A DNA stretch of 64,000 bases from an uncultured Reyranella sp. (GTDB lineage: Bacteria; Pseudomonadota; Alphaproteobacteria; Reyranellales; Reyranellaceae). Shown piece after piece: positions 12,046-22,950 of this stretch (the stretch's first letter is position 1; every line of letters begins with the position of its first letter). The stretch covers positions 1-64,000 of the forward strand of contig NZ_CAMFKM010000003.1 of the NCBI RefSeq assembly GCF_945957355.1. Reading direction: 5' to 3'. The notes under the pieces are model-generated. The model saw nothing but the letters and a program-made list of their open reading frames with translations, was not told where the DNA came from and searched no databases. Position numbers and translations under genes: made by a program.

Positions 12046-12447
12046 ATGGCCAAAGCTGCCGCCTCAGGCGCCGCGCGTCCCCGTCGCAAGGAACGCAAGA
12101 ACATCATCGCGGGCGTCGCCCACGTGAACGCCTCGTTCAACAACACGATCGTCACGATCACCGATGCGCAGGGCAATGCCATCGCATGGTCGTCCTCGGG
12201 CCAGCAAGGGTTCAAGGGCTCGCGCAAGTCGACTCCGTTCGCCGCGCAGATGGCCGCCGAAGGCGCCGGCCGCAAGGCGATGGAACACGGCATGCGCACG
12301 ATCGAGATCCTCGTGCGCGGTCCGGGTTCGGGTCGCGAGTCGGCGCTGCGCGCGCTGCAGGCCGTCGGCCTCGCCGTGACGTCGATCCGCGACGTCACGC
12401 CGATCCCGCACAATGGCTGCCGCCCGCCGAAGCGTCGTCGCGTCTGA
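12046..12447 (+). CDS. rpsK: 30S ribosomal protein S11
   Basis: S11 forms the platform of the small subunit near the mRNA exit. The 133-residue product has the family core [20 protein letters not shown] and the C-terminal [15 protein letters not shown]. It follows rpsM after 15 bases. The gap to rpoA contains a GGCGGCGCTGTTGCGCCGCC hairpin (about 12460-12479), not followed by a T run. Confidence 0.97.
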   Translation: MAKAAASGAARPRRKERKNIIAGVAHVNASFNNTIVTITDAQGNAIAWSSSGQQGFKGSRKSTPFAAQMAAEGAGRKAMEHGMRTIEILVRGPGSGRESALRALQAVGLAVTSIRDVTPIPHNGCRPPKRRRV

Positions 12448-12544
12448 TTTCGAGTTGAGGCGGCGCTGTTGCGCCGCCCGCTCTTGAGGAATGTGTCGCG
12501 GGTCCTGCGGGGCCTGCATGAACCGGTCTAGAGAGGTAGCCCAC

Positions 12545-13561
12545 GTGCTTCAGAAGAACTGGCAGGACCTGATCAAGCCGGAGAAGCTTGTCACCGAAGC
12601 CGGCGTCGATCCCGGTCGCGTCGCGACCATCGTCGCCGAGCCGCTCGAGCGCGGTTTCGGTCTCACTCTCGGCAACGCGCTGCGTCGCGTCCTCTTGTCG
12701 TCGCTCCAGGGTGCTGCCGTCACGTCGATCAAGATCGACAACGTGCTGCATGAGTTCTCGTCGATCCCCGGCGTCCGTGAGGATGTGGTCGACATCGTGC
12801 TGAACATCAAGGCGATGGCGGTGAAGATGCAGGGCGACCGCCCGCAGCGTCTCTATCTGCGCGCCGTCGGCCCGGGAGAAGTCACGGCCGGCATGATCGA
12901 ACTGCCTGGCGACGTCCAGATCATGGACCCCAAGCACCTGATCTGCACGCTCGACGACGGCGCTTCGATCTCGATGGAACTGATGGTCGCGACAGGCAAG
13001 GGCTATATCCCGGCCTCGGCGAACCGTCCCGAAGATGCGCCGATCGGCCTGATCCCGGTCGATTCGGTGTTCAGCCCGGTCAAGCGCGTCTCCTACAAGA
13101 TCGAGAACAGCCGTGTCGGCCAGGTCACCGACTACGACCGCCTGTCGATGACGGTCGAGACCAACGGCACGACGATGCCGGCCGATGCCGTGGCGCTCGC
13201 CGCCCGCATCCTGCAGGACCAGCTGCAGCTCTTCATCAACTTCGAGGAGCCGCGCGAAGTCCGGAAGGAGGAGCAGCAGGACGATTTCCCGTTCAATCGC
13301 AACCTGCTGCGCAAGGTCGACGAGCTTGAGCTTTCGGTGCGTTCGGCCAACTGTCTGAAGAACGACAACATCATCTACATCGGCGATCTGGTTCAGAAAA
13401 CCGAAGCGGAGATGCTGCGTACGCCGAACTTCGGCCGCAAGTCGCTGAACGAGATCAAGGAAGTGCTGGCCGGCATGGGCCTTCACCTGGGTATGGAAAT
13501 CCCGGGCTGGCCGCCGGACAACATCGAGGAAATGGCCAAGCGGCTGGAAGAGCCGTACTAG
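12545..13561 (+). CDS. rpoA: DNA-directed RNA polymerase subunit alpha
   Basis: Alpha dimerises to nucleate RNA polymerase and its C-terminal domain binds UP elements and activators. An upstream extension of the frame exists, but GTG 12545 after GAGAGGTAGCCCAC gives 338 residues beginning (M)[13 protein letters not shown], which matches the family start. The N-terminal dimer domain includes [24 protein letters not shown] sequence, and the C-terminal domain spans roughly residues 255-325 with [13 protein letters not shown]. Confidence 0.97.
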   Translation: MLQKNWQDLIKPEKLVTEAGVDPGRVATIVAEPLERGFGLTLGNALRRVLLSSLQGAAVTSIKIDNVLHEFSSIPGVREDVVDIVLNIKAMAVKMQGDRPQRLYLRAVGPGEVTAGMIELPGDVQIMDPKHLICTLDDGASISMELMVATGKGYIPASANRPEDAPIGLIPVDSVFSPVKRVSYKIENSRVGQVTDYDRLSMTVETNGTTMPADAVALAARILQDQLQLFINFEEPREVRKEEQQDDFPFNRNLLRKVDELELSVRSANCLKNDNIIYIGDLVQKTEAEMLRTPNFGRKSLNEIKEVLAGMGLHLGMEIPGWPPDNIEEMAKRLEEPY

Positions 13562-13582
13562 GCCGGTAGAAGGAAATAAGTC

Positions 13583-14005
13583 ATGCGTCACAACAATCGC
13601 GGCCGGAAGTTCCACCGCACGGCAGAGCATCGCAAGGCGATGTTCATGAATCTCGCCGGTGCCCTCATCAAGCACGAGCAGATCACGACCACGCTACACA
13701 AGGCGAAGGACCTTCGTCCGATCGTCGAGAAGCTGGTCACGCTCGGCAAGCGCGGCGGTCTGCACGCGCGTCGTCAGGCGATCGGCTTCCTGCGCGATCC
13801 CTACGTGGCCGACAAGCTGTTCACGACGCTGGGGCCGCGCTATTCCAAGCGCAACGGCGGCTACCTCCGTGTGCTGAAGGCCGGCTATCGCTTCGGCGAC
13901 GCTGCCGAGATGGCCGTGATCGAGTTCGTCGAGCGCGACACCTCGGCCAAGGGCCAGGACAGCGGTCCGTCCGCCGACAAGTCCGAGCAGCAGGAAGCGG
14001 CGTAA
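13583..14005 (+). CDS. rplQ: 50S ribosomal protein L17
   Basis: L17 is the last gene of the alpha operon and encodes a large-subunit surface protein. The product is 140 residues beginning [20 protein letters not shown]. The conserved body ends near [11 protein letters not shown]. The remaining 20 or so residues are a polar tail rich in Ser, Glu and Gln, as in other alphaproteobacteria. A strong terminator follows 28 bases later. Confidence 0.97.
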   Translation: MRHNNRGRKFHRTAEHRKAMFMNLAGALIKHEQITTTLHKAKDLRPIVEKLVTLGKRGGLHARRQAIGFLRDPYVADKLFTTLGPRYSKRNGGYLRVLKAGYRFGDAAEMAVIEFVERDTSAKGQDSGPSADKSEQQEAA

Positions 14006-14032
14006 AGCCTCTTCTCCATATCGAATTCAAAG

Positions 14033-14062
14033 ACGCCCGGTCGAAAGATCGGGCGTTTTTTC
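14033..14062 (+). terminator. Rho-independent terminator after rplQ
   Basis: A 10-bp stem (left arm 14033-14042, right arm 14047-14056, one G-T pair) closes a GAAA tetraloop and is followed by six T residues. It ends the ribosomal supercluster. The GNRA loop and T run make this a textbook intrinsic terminator. Confidence 0.93.
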
Positions 14063-14097
14063 TGGGGGCGGCCCCAGCGGAAGATCAGGTTGGGGGC

Positions 14098-14562
14098 ATG
14101 AGCTTCATCTTCAGGATTGCCCAACCAAGCGAGTGCGCCGACGCCGACCGCGTCCTGCGCGCGGCCTTCACGCCCTATCTCGCCAAACTCGGGCGTGAGA
14201 TGCCACCTGACTACTACAAGTGGTTGCCGGCATCGATCGAACGCGGCGACGTGTTCGTGGCGGCCGAGGACGGGCGGGTCGTCGGCGTCGCAGCCACCGA
14301 ACGGCGGGAGTCGGAACTCTTTCTGGATCGGCTGGCCGTCGACCCGTCGAATCAGGGCACAGGCCTCGGACGCTGGCTGCTCCGGCGACTCGACGAAGTC
14401 GCTCGCGAGCGAGGCGACTGCACCGTGTCGCTCATCACGGCTGAGATGATGGATCATCTCATCAGGCTCTACCGCAGCCACGGCTTCGAGATTATCCATC
14501 GCGGACCGCCGGATCACGGCAAGGACGCCCACATCCGTGTGCACATGGTGAAGCGGTTGTAA
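14098..14562 (+). CDS. GNAT-family N-acetyltransferase
   Basis: The 154-residue product has the GNAT fold signature. The acetyl-CoA-binding motif A is visible as LAVDPSNQGTGLGRWLL near residues 79-95, and an alpha-helical stretch and YRSHGFEIIHRGP follow near the C-terminus. The substrate is not predictable. The gene stands alone after the ribosomal terminator, and only about 35-75 bases separate it from the MFS gene, depending on that start. Confidence 0.85.
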   Translation: MSFIFRIAQPSECADADRVLRAAFTPYLAKLGREMPPDYYKWLPASIERGDVFVAAEDGRVVGVAATERRESELFLDRLAVDPSNQGTGLGRWLLRRLDEVARERGDCTVSLITAEMMDHLIRLYRSHGFEIIHRGPPDHGKDAHIRVHMVKRL

Positions 14563-15536
14563 TCTGCCGCAACGATCGGTAACGCGCGGCAATGATTTGT
14601 GTTTTCCCTGCCGCGCGCGTTTGGCTGACGCTGCGCGCGTGCAAGTCGCCATCGTCCTTTTCACCCTCTTCACGGCCACCATGGCCAACGGGACCGTGTT
14701 CGCAACGCTCGGCCTGTTCGGTCGCGAGGCTGGCCTCGGGGAGTTCGAGGTCGGTATGGTCTTCGCGTCCTCCGGCGTGCTGTTCTTCCTGACGGCTTCG
14801 GCCTGGGGCCGCCTCTCGGATCGCTTCGGCAGAGGGGCGATAATGGCCGCGGGACTTGCCGCGACCGCGCTTTCGCTCACGCTGTTCGCGGCCTTCTATG
14901 CAGCGCTCCTGCCGTACACTTTCCTTGGACTGTTGGTCGCCCTGGCCGCCCTCGCGATCGTCGGCGTCCGCGAAGGCCCGCGGCCGGCTGCGATGGCGCA
15001 GGCGGAAGGCGCACCGGTTGACGGCCTCGCCGCCTATGCACTGCTGGCCTTCGTGATGGTCCTGGGCTTCGGCGCAATGCAGCCGACCACGGCCTTCTAT
15101 GTCCAGGACCGGTTCGGACTCGAGACCGAAGCGGAGATCCGGGCGACGGGGTATGCGTCTGCCGCCTTTGCCGCCGGAGCCTTCCTGATGCAGGCCTTCG
15201 GCGTGCGGGCCCTCGCGCTGGAAATGAGGGATATGATGGCCTTGGGCTTTGTCCTCTGCCTGGCGGGCATCGCGGGCACCCTCGTGGCGCGAAGCCCGAA
15301 CGTGCTGATCGCGGCGTTCCCCGTCCTCGGTGTCGGCTACGGGCTGGCGCAGGCGGGCCTGATGATCGATGCCGCCCGGTTGGGCGGGGAGCACCGGCAG
15401 GGACTGGTCACGGGGCGGCTGCAGGCCGGCATGGCCGCTGGCTGGATCGTCGGTGCCCTGGCGGGCACCGCGCTTTACGGCTTGTCGATCCGGGCGCCGA
15501 TTTTGATCGCCGGAGCGGCGCTGGCGCTGTGCGCGC

Positions 15537-17327
<1,791 letters not shown>

Positions 17328-17400
17328 GTGAATTCCTCCGGGCCGCAATATGCCGTGCTCGGTCGCTTTTGGCGACCGGCTCGGCTATTTTGCGACCAAC

Positions 17401-18171
17401 ATGACGAACACAGTCCTGCTGTCGATCGACGGCCCCATCGCCACTATCACGCTGAACGATCCTGCGAAGCACAATCGCCTCGATCCCACGGGGTTGAAGC
17501 TGCTGCGCGAAGCCGTCGAGAATGCCGATGCCGATCCCGCCGTGCGCGCCACGGTAATCACCGGCGCCGGCGACAAGACCTTCTGCTCCGGCTACGACCT
17601 CGGGTCGATCCCCGCCGGCGAGCGCAAGGACGAGGGCGGCGACAACACCTTCGAGGTCGTCATGGATCGCATCGAGGCGATGCGCATGCCGACCCTGTGC
17701 GCCCTGAACGGCGGGGTTTATGGCGGCGCCACCGATTTGGCGCTGGCCTGCGACTTCCGCCTCGGCGTGAAGGGCATGCGCTTCTTCATGCCGGCGGCGC
17801 GCTTCGGGCTGCATTACTATCCGAGCGGTCTGCGCCGCTACACGCAGAAGGTGAGCCCGAGCTTCGCCAAGCGCGCCTTCCTGCTGTCGGAGGATTTTCA
17901 CGACACGGAGCTGCTGGCCGTCGGCTATCTCGACTGGCTGGTCGAGCGTGCCGAGTTCAAGAACAAGGTGGCCGAGAAGGCGTCGCGCCTGGCCAGCCTC
18001 GCGCCGCTATCCATGTCGGGGATGAAGCGTGCCATCGAGCAATTCGCCCAGGCAGCCCCCGACATGGCCTCGATCCGCCAGACCCAGCGCGCCTGCGCCA
18101 CGTCCGACGATCTCAAGGAGGGGCTGGCGGCGCTCGGGGAGCGTCGGACACCGTCCTTCAAGGGGCGATGA
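17401..18171 (+). CDS. Enoyl-CoA hydratase/isomerase family protein
   Basis: The product from ATG 17401 is 256 residues (MTNTVLLSIDGPIATITLNDP) and belongs to the crotonase superfamily. The oxyanion-hole segment is visible as DKTFCSGYDLGSI, and the second as LNGGVYGGATDLALACDFRLG. The usual catalytic glutamate of the second segment is not obvious, so hydratase activity is not certain and an isomerase or other crotonase reaction is possible. It is divergent from the acyl-CoA dehydrogenase gene. Confidence 0.88.
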   Translation: MTNTVLLSIDGPIATITLNDPAKHNRLDPTGLKLLREAVENADADPAVRATVITGAGDKTFCSGYDLGSIPAGERKDEGGDNTFEVVMDRIEAMRMPTLCALNGGVYGGATDLALACDFRLGVKGMRFFMPAARFGLHYYPSGLRRYTQKVSPSFAKRAFLLSEDFHDTELLAVGYLDWLVERAEFKNKVAEKASRLASLAPLSMSGMKRAIEQFAQAAPDMASIRQTQRACATSDDLKEGLAALGERRTPSFKGR

Positions 18172-18329
18172 CGGAGGGGCGCCGGCAAATTGATCGTGCC
18201 GGTTGTCCCAAGATTGCCGCGATTCAATGCAGGATACCGGCAGTATCTGAGGTCGTGCCGACGGCCGCATTGCGGGGTATCCTCCAGCCAGGCGGTAAAT
18301 CGGGAAACGGCCGCTGAAACGAAGAGACC

Positions 18330-19214
18330 ATGCAACGCCGCCTAGCTGCCATCGTCCATGCCGACCTCGCCGGGTTCACCCGGATGATGGAAGGCGCCGA
18401 GACGCGAACGTTCCGCCACCTCAAGTCGGCCCAGATCGAGGTCTGGCGTCCCGCCATCGATGCCGGGCGCGGCCGGCTGGTCGGCACGGCCGGTGATGCG
18501 ATGCTGGCGGAGTTCGGCTCGGCCGTGTCGGCGGTCGCGGCGGCGATCGATATCCAGGAGCGGATGGCTCGTTTCAATGAATCGCTCAGCGAGGAGCAGC
18601 GCATGCTGTTCCGCGTCGGCGTTCATCTCGGCGAAGTCATCATCGACGACGAGGACCAGAATATCTTCGGCGACGGCGTCAATCTGGCCGCACGCATCCA
18701 GACACTGGCGGAACCCGGCGGTATCGCGGTCTCGCGCGCCGTCCGGGACCTCGTCGAGTTGCGCACGGAGTACGCTTTCCACGACGGCGGCGAGCATCAA
18801 CTGAAGAACGTCAGTCGTTCGGTGCAGGTGTTTCATGTGCGTCCGGCCAAGCTCATGGCTCCCGGCACGACGACGCGTATGGTTCCGCAGATCATCTTGC
18901 GCTTCGAGGGGCCGGATTCGGCCGGCCGCAAGCACACGTTCGAAGTGTCGATGGAGAAACTGGTCGGCCAGTCGCAAGGCATGTGCATCGGCCGTGCCGC
19001 CGACCAGTGCGAGCTGGTCGTGCCCCACCCGACTGTGTCGCGCCGGCATGCGAGGCTAAGCCTCTCCGGCGAGGCGCTGCAGGTCGAGGATCTCGGCTCG
19101 ACCAACGGCACCGCGGTCAACGGCACGGTCCTCAAGGCGGGGGCGCCGACCTCCCTGCAGGCAGGATCGAAATTGCGGCTCGGCGATGTCGAGCTGGTCG
19201 TCCATCACACCTAG
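18330..19214 (+). CDS. Class III adenylate/guanylate cyclase with C-terminal FHA domain
   Basis: The 294-residue protein has a class III nucleotidyl cyclase domain at residues 1-170. The two metal-binding aspartates lie in ADLAGFTRMM (D12) and GDAMLAEFG (D56), and the IFGDGVNLAARIQ block follows. An FHA domain at about 205-290 shows the SRRHARLSL and LGSTNGTAVNG motifs used to read phosphothreonine. No membrane segment is present. The kinase gene begins 16 bases downstream, so the FHA domain is a plausible reader of that kinase. This pairing is inference. Confidence 0.88.
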   Translation: MQRRLAAIVHADLAGFTRMMEGAETRTFRHLKSAQIEVWRPAIDAGRGRLVGTAGDAMLAEFGSAVSAVAAAIDIQERMARFNESLSEEQRMLFRVGVHLGEVIIDDEDQNIFGDGVNLAARIQTLAEPGGIAVSRAVRDLVELRTEYAFHDGGEHQLKNVSRSVQVFHVRPAKLMAPGTTTRMVPQIILRFEGPDSAGRKHTFEVSMEKLVGQSQGMCIGRAADQCELVVPHPTVSRRHARLSLSGEALQVEDLGSTNGTAVNGTVLKAGAPTSLQAGSKLRLGDVELVVHHT

Positions 19215-19229
19215 CGGCGTGCTCCGCCC

Positions 19230-21119
19230 ATGAACGAGCCCACGACTCTTTCCGGCGCCACGCCACCGCCCGAGGTCGACTACGTCTCGCTGAAAGCCGG
19301 CCAGACGATCGGCCGCTACGAGATCGTGTCGGTACTGGGACAGGGTGGCTTCGGCATCACCTATCGTGCCCGCGACGTGCAGCTCGGCCGCGAGGTTGCG
19401 ATCAAGGAGTACCTGCCGTCGGCGCTGGCCGTGCGTCAGGATGGCTCCACGGTGCTGCCGCGCACGACCAAGATGGCCGACGATTTCGGCTGGGGGCGCG
19501 ACCGCTTCGTAACCGAGGGCCGGACGCTCGCCAGCCTCCATCGCGTCCCGGCGATCGTGCAGGTCTTCGACTTCCTCGAAGCCAACGGCACGGCCTATAT
19601 CGTCATGGAGCTGCTAAGCGGCGCGACGCTCGAGGACCGCATCAATACCGGCGGCAGGCTGAAGCCCGAGGAAGTCGATCGCATCCTGTGGCCGCTGCTC
19701 GACGGGCTGGAGCAGGTTCATGCTGCGGGCTTCCTGCATCGCGACATCAAGCCGGCGAACATCCTGCTCGACGCGGCCGGCAATCCGACCCTGATCGATT
19801 TCGGAGCGTCGCGCGCGGCGATGGTCGGCCGCACGGCGGCGATGACGGCGATCTTCACGCCGGGCTACGCCGCCGCCGAGCAGATGACGTCGGCCAAGCA
19901 GGGACCGTGGACCGACATCTACGGCCTCGCCGCCACGATCTATCACGCCATTGCCGGTAAGGCGCCGCCCAACGCCTTCGACCGCATGCTGGACGATGGC
20001 TACGAGCCGCTCGGCAAGCTGGCCCCCGCCGGTTTCTCGCCGGGCGTGCTGGCCGGCGTCGACGCCGGCCTTACGGTGGCGGCGCGCGACCGCCCGCAAT
20101 CCATTGCCGGGTGGCGGCCGATCCTTGGCATGACGGCCGCGCCGGAGCCTGGCGCCACGATGGTGATGGGCAAGGCCGAGGAGGCGCCGGCCGAACGCGT
20201 GTCCGTCCTCGGACCTGCAACGACGGCGTCCATCACGGGGCCTCCGCCCACTCCGAAGTCACGCGTCGGCCTGTGGGCCGGGATCGCGGCTGTCGTGCTG
20301 CTGGCCGTCGGTGGCGGCGGCTACTATGCGATGGCCACGCGCGGGCCCGATCCGGAGATGGTGAAGGCGCGTGCCGCGGCCGAAGCGGCCGAGGAGGCAC
20401 GCCGCAAGGCGGCGGAGGAGGCCGAGCAGCTGCGCGCCGAGAAGGCCGCGCAGGAAGCCAAGGCAAAAGCCGACCAGGAAGCGAAAGCGAAGGCCGAGCA
20501 GGACGCCAAGGCCAAGGCCGACCTGGAGGCGCAGGCCGACGCGGCCCGGCGTCAGTTCGAGGAAGATACGCGCCGCAAGGTCGAGGCGGAGATCGCCGAG
20601 AAGAAGCGCGCCGAAGAGGAAGCCCAGCGCAAGGCCGCCGAGGAAGCCGCTGCCCGGCAGAAGGCGATCGAGGACGCGCGCAAGGCGATCGAGTTCGTCG
20701 CCGGCAATTTCGACCATTTCGGCAAGACGCTGATGCTGATCGGGCTCAAGGACCGGTCGGGCGAGCTCAGGCTGCAGGGCGTCGACGTCGTCGATGATCC
20801 GGCGCTGCACAAGCTCGCAGCCGACGCGCTGGCCGCCCAGCCGCGGAACCTGCGCTGCCGGCAGACCGATCGGTTGACCGATGGTACGCCGCTCTATCGC
20901 TGCCTGATCACGAAACGAAACTCCAAGGATCCGCTCGCCGACATTCCGGACTCGGATCGCGACGACCTCGCGCTCGTCCTGGTCCGGACCGGCCTGCTGC
21001 TGGCCTCGTGCGATGCTCCGCGCTCCTATGCGGACGCGGAGGACGATGCTCGTGGCAGCAAGCAGTATCTCTGGAGTAGAGTGAACGTTCCTGAATACAA
21101 AAGGAGATGCACCAGATGA
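19230..21119 (+). CDS. Membrane-anchored Ser/Thr protein kinase with C-terminal SNase-like domain
   Basis: The 629-residue protein has a Hanks-type kinase domain at residues 30-300 (glycine loop GQGGFG 37-42, VAIK lysine K59, HRDIKPAN 170-177, DFG 190-192). One membrane segment follows at about 347-367, then a long Ala/Glu/Lys coiled coil at about 375-490. The last 130 residues contain LRLQGVDVVDD, a late RTGLLLASC and YADAEDDARGSKQYLW, a pattern like staphylococcal-nuclease-type folds but without clear catalytic residues. It ends with an ATGA overlap onto the lipoprotein gene. Confidence 0.9.
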   Translation: MNEPTTLSGATPPPEVDYVSLKAGQTIGRYEIVSVLGQGGFGITYRARDVQLGREVAIKEYLPSALAVRQDGSTVLPRTTKMADDFGWGRDRFVTEGRTLASLHRVPAIVQVFDFLEANGTAYIVMELLSGATLEDRINTGGRLKPEEVDRILWPLLDGLEQVHAAGFLHRDIKPANILLDAAGNPTLIDFGASRAAMVGRTAAMTAIFTPGYAAAEQMTSAKQGPWTDIYGLAATIYHAIAGKAPPNAFDRMLDDGYEPLGKLAPAGFSPGVLAGVDAGLTVAARDRPQSIAGWRPILGMTAAPEPGATMVMGKAEEAPAERVSVLGPATTASITGPPPTPKSRVGLWAGIAAVVLLAVGGGGYYAMATRGPDPEMVKARAAAEAAEEARRKAAEEAEQLRAEKAAQEAKAKADQEAKAKAEQDAKAKADLEAQADAARRQFEEDTRRKVEAEIAEKKRAEEEAQRKAAEEAAARQKAIEDARKAIEFVAGNFDHFGKTLMLIGLKDRSGELRLQGVDVVDDPALHKLAADALAAQPRNLRCRQTDRLTDGTPLYRCLITKRNSKDPLADIPDSDRDDLALVLVRTGLLLASCDAPRSYADAEDDARGSKQYLWSRVNVPEYKRRCTR

Positions 21120-21667
21120 CTGCAGTGACTGCTGACACGGCCTTCTTCTCCGGCAGGAAGATCGTCGTCCGGATCGTAGGCGTGGTCGCGGCCCTCGGGC
21201 TCGTGGCCGCCTGCACGGACGATCGCGGTCAGCCGAACAACCAGACGACCGGAACCGTCATGGGCGCGGCGCTCGGCGGTGTCGTCGGCGGCCTGGCCTT
21301 CGGGTCCGTCGGGGGCGCAGTCGGTGGTGCGCTGGTGGGCGGTTTGGCTGGCAATCTCGTCGGCCGCGCGCTCGACGATCAGGAGCGTCGCCGCCTGGCC
21401 GAAGCCACGCAGTATGCGTTCGTCGCCGAGAACAACGTGCCGACCACCTACACGGTCGAGCCGACCAAGACCTCCTCGTCGAGCGCGTCGAGTGCCCCGC
21501 CGACCGTCGTGAGCGCCAAGCCGGTTGCACCGGCGACCAGCCGCGCCGACGGCAGCACCTGCCGGCCGATCGAGCTCACGGCCACCAAGAACGGACAGAC
21601 CACGACCGAGACCACGACCTTCTGCAAGTCTGCCGGCTCGCAGGAACTGAAGCCCGTCTCCGTTTGA
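21116..21667 (+). CDS. Glycine-zipper lipoprotein
   Basis: The 183-residue product starts at ATG 21116, 9 bases after AAGGAG and overlapping the kinase stop. It has a signal peptide ending in a lipobox LVAAC, so it is probably lipidated. Residues about 48-85 form a glycine zipper (MGAALGGVVGG, GSVGGAVGGALVGG), as in outer-membrane SlyB/OmpA-linker-type proteins. The C-terminal part has CRPIELTATKNGQTTT-like sequence of unknown role. It may be an envelope partner of the kinase. Confidence 0.8.
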   Translation: MTAVTADTAFFSGRKIVVRIVGVVAALGLVAACTDDRGQPNNQTTGTVMGAALGGVVGGLAFGSVGGAVGGALVGGLAGNLVGRALDDQERRRLAEATQYAFVAENNVPTTYTVEPTKTSSSSASSAPPTVVSAKPVAPATSRADGSTCRPIELTATKNGQTTTETTTFCKSAGSQELKPVSV

Positions 21668-21687
21668 TCCACCGACATTCTCGTGAG

Positions 21688-21719
21688 CGGCCGGCGGTTC
21701 CTGAACCGCCGGCCGTTTT
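21688..21719 (+). terminator. Rho-independent terminator after the kinase operon
   Basis: A perfect 13-bp inverted repeat (21688-21700 with 21703-21715) has a two-base gap and is followed by TTTTC. It closes the cyclase-kinase-lipoprotein unit. Confidence 0.88.
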
Positions 21720-21780
21720 CGTTGGGGAAGGCTGGCCGGATCGACACAACTCGGTCATTTTCCTGAGCGAGGAGAGAGAC

Positions 21781-22647
21781 ATGGCAGGCAATCCACAGGC
21801 AGCGAAACTGCGGGACCTTCTGGCGCGGGGCGAGTTCATCCTGGCGCCGGGCGTCTATGACGGCATTTCTGCGCGGGTCGCGGACCGCATGAATTTTCCC
21901 GCGCTCTACATGACGGGCTATGGCGCGACCGCCTCGATGCTTGGCCTGCCCGATGCCGGTCTCGCGACCTATTCGGACATGTTGGGCCGTGCCGAGATGA
22001 TCTGCTCCGTCGTCGAGACGCCGCTCATCGCCGATGCCGACACGGGCTATGGCGGGCTGCTGAACGTCCAGCGCACGATCCGGGGCTACGAGGCGGCAGG
22101 TGTTGCCGCGATCCAGATCGAAGATCAGGAGATGCCCAAGAAGTGCGGCCATACGCCAGGACGTCGCGTGGTGCCGGCCGAGGAAATGGCGCTCAAGATC
22201 AAGGTCGCGGTGGATTCGCGCCGGCACACCGAGACGCTGATCGTGGCGCGTACGGACGCCCGCACGGCGCACGGGCTCGATGAAGCGCTGCGGCGCGCGC
22301 GGCTCTACGAAGAGGCGGGGGCCGACATCATCTTCGTCGAATCGCCCGAGAGCGAGTCGGAGTTGGAACGCATCGGCCGCGAGGTCAGCAAGCCGCTGCT
22401 CGCCAACATGGTTGAGTTCGGCAAGACGCCGCGCGCCGAGGTCGACCGGCTGAAGAAGTGGGGATTCGATCTCGCGATCTATCCGGTGCTGGGCCTGAGC
22501 GTCGCCGCGGAGGCGATGAGGCGGTCTTTCGCGCACCTCAAGGACACGGGCACCAGCGTGGGCGATCCGCTGCCGCAATACCAGGACATCCATGGGCTGA
22601 TGGGCTTTCCCGAAGTCTGGGACTTCGAAAAGCGCTGGGCGACATGA
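21781..22647 (+). CDS. Isocitrate lyase/PEP mutase superfamily protein
   Basis: The 288-residue product starts at ATG 21781 after GAGGAGAGAGAC and belongs to the PEP mutase/isocitrate lyase superfamily. Seen are ADADTGYGG for metal and substrate binding, the lyase loop KKCGHTPGRR and VESPES. The KKCGH loop points to a carbon-carbon lyase such as 2-methylisocitrate lyase or a relative rather than oxaloacetate decarboxylase, but prp genes are absent nearby, so the substrate is open. The stop overlaps the next start (ATGA). Confidence 0.87.
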   Translation: MAGNPQAAKLRDLLARGEFILAPGVYDGISARVADRMNFPALYMTGYGATASMLGLPDAGLATYSDMLGRAEMICSVVETPLIADADTGYGGLLNVQRTIRGYEAAGVAAIQIEDQEMPKKCGHTPGRRVVPAEEMALKIKVAVDSRRHTETLIVARTDARTAHGLDEALRRARLYEEAGADIIFVESPESESELERIGREVSKPLLANMVEFGKTPRAEVDRLKKWGFDLAIYPVLGLSVAAEAMRRSFAHLKDTGTSVGDPLPQYQDIHGLMGFPEVWDFEKRWAT

Positions 22648-22940
22648 ACGGCAAGCAGTTCCTCGAAATGCTGTCGCGCCTGCCGCCGCGCGTCTGGATC
22701 CAGGCGATCCTCGGGCTGATCGGCTTCGTCGTGCTGGCGGTCCTGGGCTTTGCCGTGATCGCGGGCGTCGCCGCAATCCTGCTCGTGCTGCTGCTGGCCT
22801 TCAGGGCCAAGGCCTGGATCCTGAGCTTCTTCCGCAGCGACGTCGAACCCGCACCGCCGGCCCGCCACCACGACGGCAAGATAACCGACGTGCAGTTCGA
22901 GATCGTCGACCGCACCAACGACGGCCCGCCGCGGCCTTAA
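22644..22940 (+). CDS. Small membrane protein, unknown function
   Basis: The 98-residue product starts at ATG 22644, overlapping the preceding stop by four bases. Residues 18-55 contain one long or two short hydrophobic segments (IQAILGLIGFVVLAVLGFAV, then IAGVAAILLVLLLAF). The C-terminal half is soluble and ends in DVQFEIVDRTND. The family was not recognised. Coupling to the lyase gene suggests co-expression only. Confidence 0.75.
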   Translation: MNGKQFLEMLSRLPPRVWIQAILGLIGFVVLAVLGFAVIAGVAAILLVLLLAFRAKAWILSFFRSDVEPAPPARHHDGKITDVQFEIVDRTNDGPPRP

Positions 22941-22950
22941 CGCTATTTCC

